Assembly: GCA_021162845.1 (NCBI GenBank)
Contig: JAGGXX010000061.1
Span: forward strand, 26,201 to 90,200
DNA from: Thermoprotei archaeon
GTDB lineage: Archaea > Thermoproteota > Thermoprotei > QMSL01 > B3-G16
DNA length: 64,000 nucleotides
Direction of reading: 5' to 3'
Numbering within the stretch: the first letter of the stretch is position 1; every line of letters starts with the position of its first letter. This document shows, in pieces, positions 61,455-64,000 of the stretch. Made by a program: the position numbers and the translations under genes. Under the pieces are notes generated by a model. The model did no database searches and had not been told where the DNA came from. It was given only the letters and a program-made list of their open reading frames with translations.

Positions 61455-62981
61455 TCAAAAAGCTGATGTATCTAATACTAGGCATAGCCTCTCACGATTC
61501 AGTACGGCTATACCGGAGAATATGTCAGCCTTATTAAGCATGCTAGGAAGAGGCTTAACTAACACATCCTTAAGGGAGTAGACCTCATCGACCTTAATTC
61601 CTATTAACCTCCCTTCCCTTCCACGCGCTACTACCGCATATCCTCCCCTCTCCCTCATGCCTGATATTTGACCTATGTTTATCACGGGTATAATTATGTC
61701 ATCGAGTATGATGACAGTCGTCCCATTAATTGTTCTAACGTTATCCTCGGCGAGCCTAACTATCCTCACGACATCTGTGAGGGGTAACGCTATGTGAAGA
61801 TCACCTATACGGGCTACAAGGACCCTCGTACCTATAACCGTCATGGATATTGGTACCCTTAAAGTAATTCTCGTCCCCCTTCCCTCTTCCGACCATACGT
61901 CCATGCTCCCACCGAGGCCCTCGAGCTTCGACTTTATCGCGCTTAAGCTCATTAGATGCCCACTCCCTTCTTGGCCTGAGAGGCCAGGCATCGTCAGGAG
62001 GGTTGTGAGGTCTACATTCGTACCCCACTCCTTGACTAACTCCTCGTTAAGTATCCCCTTCGTCATGGCCCGTTTGATGAGTTGTGTTGTGTTAATCCCA
62101 CGTCCATCGTCCTCTACTTCAATGACAGCGTAGTCCTTGTCCCTCCATGCCCTAATCCTTATCGTTCCCACCCTAATCTTACCCTTTTTCATCCTCTCCT
62201 CTGGCTCCTCTATGCCGTGCATTATCGCGTTTCCTATTATCGAGAGTATCGGCTCCATTAGCTCATCTATTATGTTCTTGTCAAGCACTATGCCTCCTCC
62301 ATCAATTATGAAATCTACCTCCTTGTCCTTAACCATTGCCTTAGCCACGCGTATAATGTCCATAAGGGCATCATCCAGCGAGATCAGCCTAATACGAGTG
62401 ATCTGTCTGCTTAGTTCTTCTATGGTTCTGCACATCCATCCCCAATATTCGACATTCCATCCCTCCTCCTCGATAAGGGATCTTATGAGCAAGAGCTCCT
62501 TTACCAGGAGAAATAACTCGTCCAGCTTCTCTGCACTAATGGATAAGCTCTTCGTCTCCATATACCCCTTCGTCTCCTCATCCCTTAGGATCGTGTCAAG
62601 TAATCCCTTCCCCATAGGCAGGGATTCATCATCTAATAATTCCTTAGGCGGGGTTACCTCATTTACCACTATATCGTCCAAGCCAAGGGCGCTCCTGAAT
62701 AGCTCAATCAACCGCTTAGCGTCAAGCTTAGAGACAACTAGAATCTCTATTTCGCCCTTAACATTGCCCCTCAATAGCTCGTCTCCGCTTGGTGTGATCT
62801 CTAGGGTCACCCCTATCTCCGTTAAGAGCTGTACTATTCTAATGCCGAGCATAGTCGTATTCATGATGCCCTTGTCATGTCCTATCCTGATTTCATAGAC
62901 CGAGCCGCCCTCATCAAGGATTTCCCTTACCTTCGTCCTCTCATAAGGGGATAGGCTCTTCGTGTAGTTCATCATGGACAA
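61455..62981 (-). CDS. cheA: CheA-type histidine kinase lacking the HPt (P1) domain
   Basis: A 508-aa protein. The N-terminus (about 25-110) is the linker/P2-like region with SVYEIRIGHDKGIM; no histidine phosphotransfer domain precedes it. The dimerisation helices (P3, about 150-220) and the HATPase domain (P4) follow, with N box IGNAIMHGIEEPEERMKKGK and G1 VEDDGRGIN. The G2 region is altered (QEGSGHLMSL rather than SGRGVGMDVV). A CheW-like P5 domain closes the protein. An in-frame TAG at 62991-62993 just before the start excludes a longer N-terminus. CheA normally autophosphorylates P1; here phosphate acceptor must come from elsewhere, or activity is lost. Confidence 0.85.
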   Translation of the reverse strand: MSMMNYTKSLSPYERTKVREILDEGGSVYEIRIGHDKGIMNTTMLGIRIVQLLTEIGVTLEITPSGDELLRGNVKGEIEILVVSKLDAKRLIELFRSALGLDDIVVNEVTPPKELLDDESLPMGKGLLDTILRDEETKGYMETKSLSISAEKLDELFLLVKELLLIRSLIEEEGWNVEYWGWMCRTIEELSRQITRIRLISLDDALMDIIRVAKAMVKDKEVDFIIDGGGIVLDKNIIDELMEPILSIIGNAIMHGIEEPEERMKKGKIRVGTIRIRAWRDKDYAVIEVEDDGRGINTTQLIKRAMTKGILNEELVKEWGTNVDLTTLLTMPGLSGQEGSGHLMSLSAIKSKLEGLGGSMDVWSEEGRGTRITLRVPISMTVIGTRVLVARIGDLHIALPLTDVVRIVRLAEDNVRTINGTTVIILDDIIIPVINIGQISGMRERGGYAVVARGREGRLIGIKVDEVYSLKDVLVKPLPSMLNKADIFSGIAVLNRERLCLVLDTSAF

Positions 62982-63164
62982 AAATGAACGCTAAGGCAGA
63001 TATTCTTAATTAAGGGAAGCGCTCTCTAGTTCCCCTCATAAGCTTCCAGCAATCGTGGATCTCATTTATACACGATCATGAAGAGCTAGTTTCTTGGGGT
63101 GAACTGCTTCATTATAACGCTATCTATGAATGGACATAAGTAAAGCTTAGCCCTCATAGAGCTC
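62982..63164. other. Divergent promoter region of cheA and the ParA/MinD-like gene
   Basis: A 183-bp gap between divergently transcribed genes. It is too short to encode a missing CheA HPt domain and contains an in-frame stop. No clear operator was seen. Confidence 0.4.
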
Positions 63165-63788
63165 ATGAAATTATGTTCAGTTTATTCAGCTAAACTTAAA
63201 CACGAAGGGAGCACCTTAGCCCTCGGGCTAACATCTGAGTTGGCGATGTCTGAGGTCAGATCCCTGCTACTCGAGTTAGGAATTTCCTCCTCACCATGCG
63301 ATTTTAAGGGCATATTGAGGCTCTTAGCGGAGGATCTAACCTTTCAAGATAACATGCCACGCTATATCAAGCTATCAAGGGATGTCATATCACCGGAAGC
63401 CCCCCTAGAAGCTCTCACTGATATAATAGACGAGAACTACGGATATGCGGTAGCTTACATACATGATGACTCAAGTGAGCAGGATGTAGCCCTCCTCCTC
63501 TCCAGCGATGTCGTGCTCATCCCAGTGAGGCTAGAAAGCGCTAGTATGCTCCATTCACGGAAGCTCATCTCCCTTTTAACCCGCTTTAGGGTAGCGGTTC
63601 TTCCAGTGTTATTCTCTCCATTCTACTATGAAGAGATAAGGGATCTGATGTCCACAATCTCCCAAATCCTGGGTAAAGAGGTGCCCTGTGTATTACCAAT
63701 CGATGGGGAGGTAAGCTCGGCGTACGTGAGCGAGGTAATCCATCAGGGCCTCTTAAAGCCACTACTCAGGAGGATGAATGAGCTTTAA
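63165..63788 (+). CDS. ParA/MinD-like protein with a degenerate P-loop
   Basis: A 207-aa protein. The opening VYSAKLKHEGSTLALGLTSELA aligns with the MinD/ParA start (KGGVGKTTLALxLA) in its Ser-Thr-Leu-Ala-Leu helix, but the KGGxGKT loop is replaced: only one Lys remains and the Walker A Lys before Ser/Thr is Gly. The later VALLLSSDVVLIPVRLESASM resembles the MinD switch region, in which VxVPxExxSxxxA follows a D-strand. It diverges from cheA. ParA-like proteins position chemoreceptor arrays in some bacteria; this one is unlikely to hydrolyse ATP. The assignment is tentative. Confidence 0.5.
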   Translation: MKLCSVYSAKLKHEGSTLALGLTSELAMSEVRSLLLELGISSSPCDFKGILRLLAEDLTFQDNMPRYIKLSRDVISPEAPLEALTDIIDENYGYAVAYIHDDSSEQDVALLLSSDVVLIPVRLESASMLHSRKLISLLTRFRVAVLPVLFSPFYYEEIRDLMSTISQILGKEVPCVLPIDGEVSSAYVSEVIHQGLLKPLLRRMNEL

Positions 63789-63852
63789 TGATCTCATCCT
63801 CATCATGACCCCTTATTATAGTTAGTTACAAAGATATCAGAGGGTATCACAT

Positions 63853-64000
63853 ATGTTGACAGGGGACGTATTTGTTGACGCTTCCGCTCTAATTGGAGTC
63901 CTTGATAGAAGGATTTATGGGCAGTTCATCGAGCACCTCGGTAGGTGCATTTACGGTGGGATTTGGGTCGGTGAGAGATCCAAAATACCTAATGTGAAGG
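63853..64000 (+). CDS. GH51 alpha-L-arabinofuranosidase, 3' end outside the window
   Basis: The first 49 codons of a gene running off the window. The N-terminus contains [20 protein letters not shown], closely matching the GH51 arabinofuranosidase hallmark, where [18 protein letters not shown] starts the catalytic barrel. GH51 enzymes remove arabinose from arabinoxylan and arabinan. No signal peptide is visible, so it is probably intracellular, like the GH1 and GH38 enzymes. The catalytic Glu residues lie beyond the window. Confidence 0.9.
   Translation, partial: MLTGDVFVDASALIGVLDRRIYGQFIEHLGRCIYGGIWVGERSKIPNVK

Noticed and set aside
1..64000. CRISPR array, rRNA operon or prophage
   Set aside because: No regularly spaced direct repeats, no conserved rRNA core strings and no phage structural genes were seen.

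Overview
The window is thermophile-type archaeal chromosome. Supporting signs are a tRNA-Cys with a short bulge-helix-bulge-type intron and an encoded CCA, TATA boxes about 25-30 bases before many genes, an XPB-Bax1 helicase-nuclease pair, NreA, AMP phosphorylase, a LacS-type GH1 glycosidase, many TTG/GTG starts and dense 4-bp gene overlaps. The mix of a B12-dependent ribonucleotide reductase, plant-polysaccharide glycosidases (GH1, GH38, GH51) and CheA/CheB/CheY points to a TACK-type lineage (Thermoproteota in the broad sense) that uses carbohydrates. I cannot name the lineage from sequence alone.

Layout. 0-4.5 kb: an NrdD-like protein cut by the window edge and lacking the glycyl-radical end, a membrane-anchored winged-helix protein and a secreted Lon-like (S16) protease. 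4.6-9.3 kb: tRNA-Cys, an orphan double-winged-helix protein, two coiled-coil proteins and a TatD-like hydrolase. 9.3-15.7 kb: sugar isomerase, candidate structured RNA, a large surface protein, a stand-alone JAMM protein, a TSUP transporter and gamma-glutamyltransferase. 15.9-18.0 kb: an AT-rich IS607 element (serine recombinase plus TnpB with a putative omega-RNA) that appears to cut off the start of a small gene. 18.3-26.6 kb: isomerase, flavoprotein, nrdJ-cobA pair, MTHFS-like protein and GH1 glycosidase. 26.9-38.6 kb: NreA-radical SAM pair, two Eis-like acetyltransferases, LysE-type exporter, Gfo/Idh oxidoreductase, nitroreductase, XPB-Bax1. 38.6-43.8 kb: surface protein, ABC-2 exporter, AsnRS. 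43.9-50.6 kb: two paralogous membrane-anchored winged-helix proteins bracketing an unknown protein, a GT-C-type membrane protein and cheY-cheB. 50.6-60.7 kb: isomerase, CTP-dependent polyprenol/lipid kinase-like protein, CDF transporter, formamidase, ACT-V4R protein, AMP phosphorylase, GH38 mannosidase, HAD phosphatase. 60.7-64 kb: a TnpB relic, an orphan, CheA without an HPt domain, a ParA/MinD-like protein with a ruined P-loop, and the start of a GH51 arabinofuranosidase.

How the genes fit together. Deoxynucleotide synthesis is B12-dependent: nrdJ is followed three bases later by the adenosyltransferase that makes its cofactor. Several extracellular or intracellular glycosidases, three xylose-isomerase-like TIM barrels and a Gfo/Idh dehydrogenase suggest hemicellulose and mannoside use. 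The chemosensory parts are scattered and unusual: CheA has no phosphoacceptor domain and faces a degenerate ParA-like protein, while CheY-CheB sit beside a membrane winged-helix regulator. This is the best candidate here for an undescribed arrangement. The IS607 TnpB, which has Gln at the expected third RuvC Asp and appears to start on a non-canonical codon, is the second.
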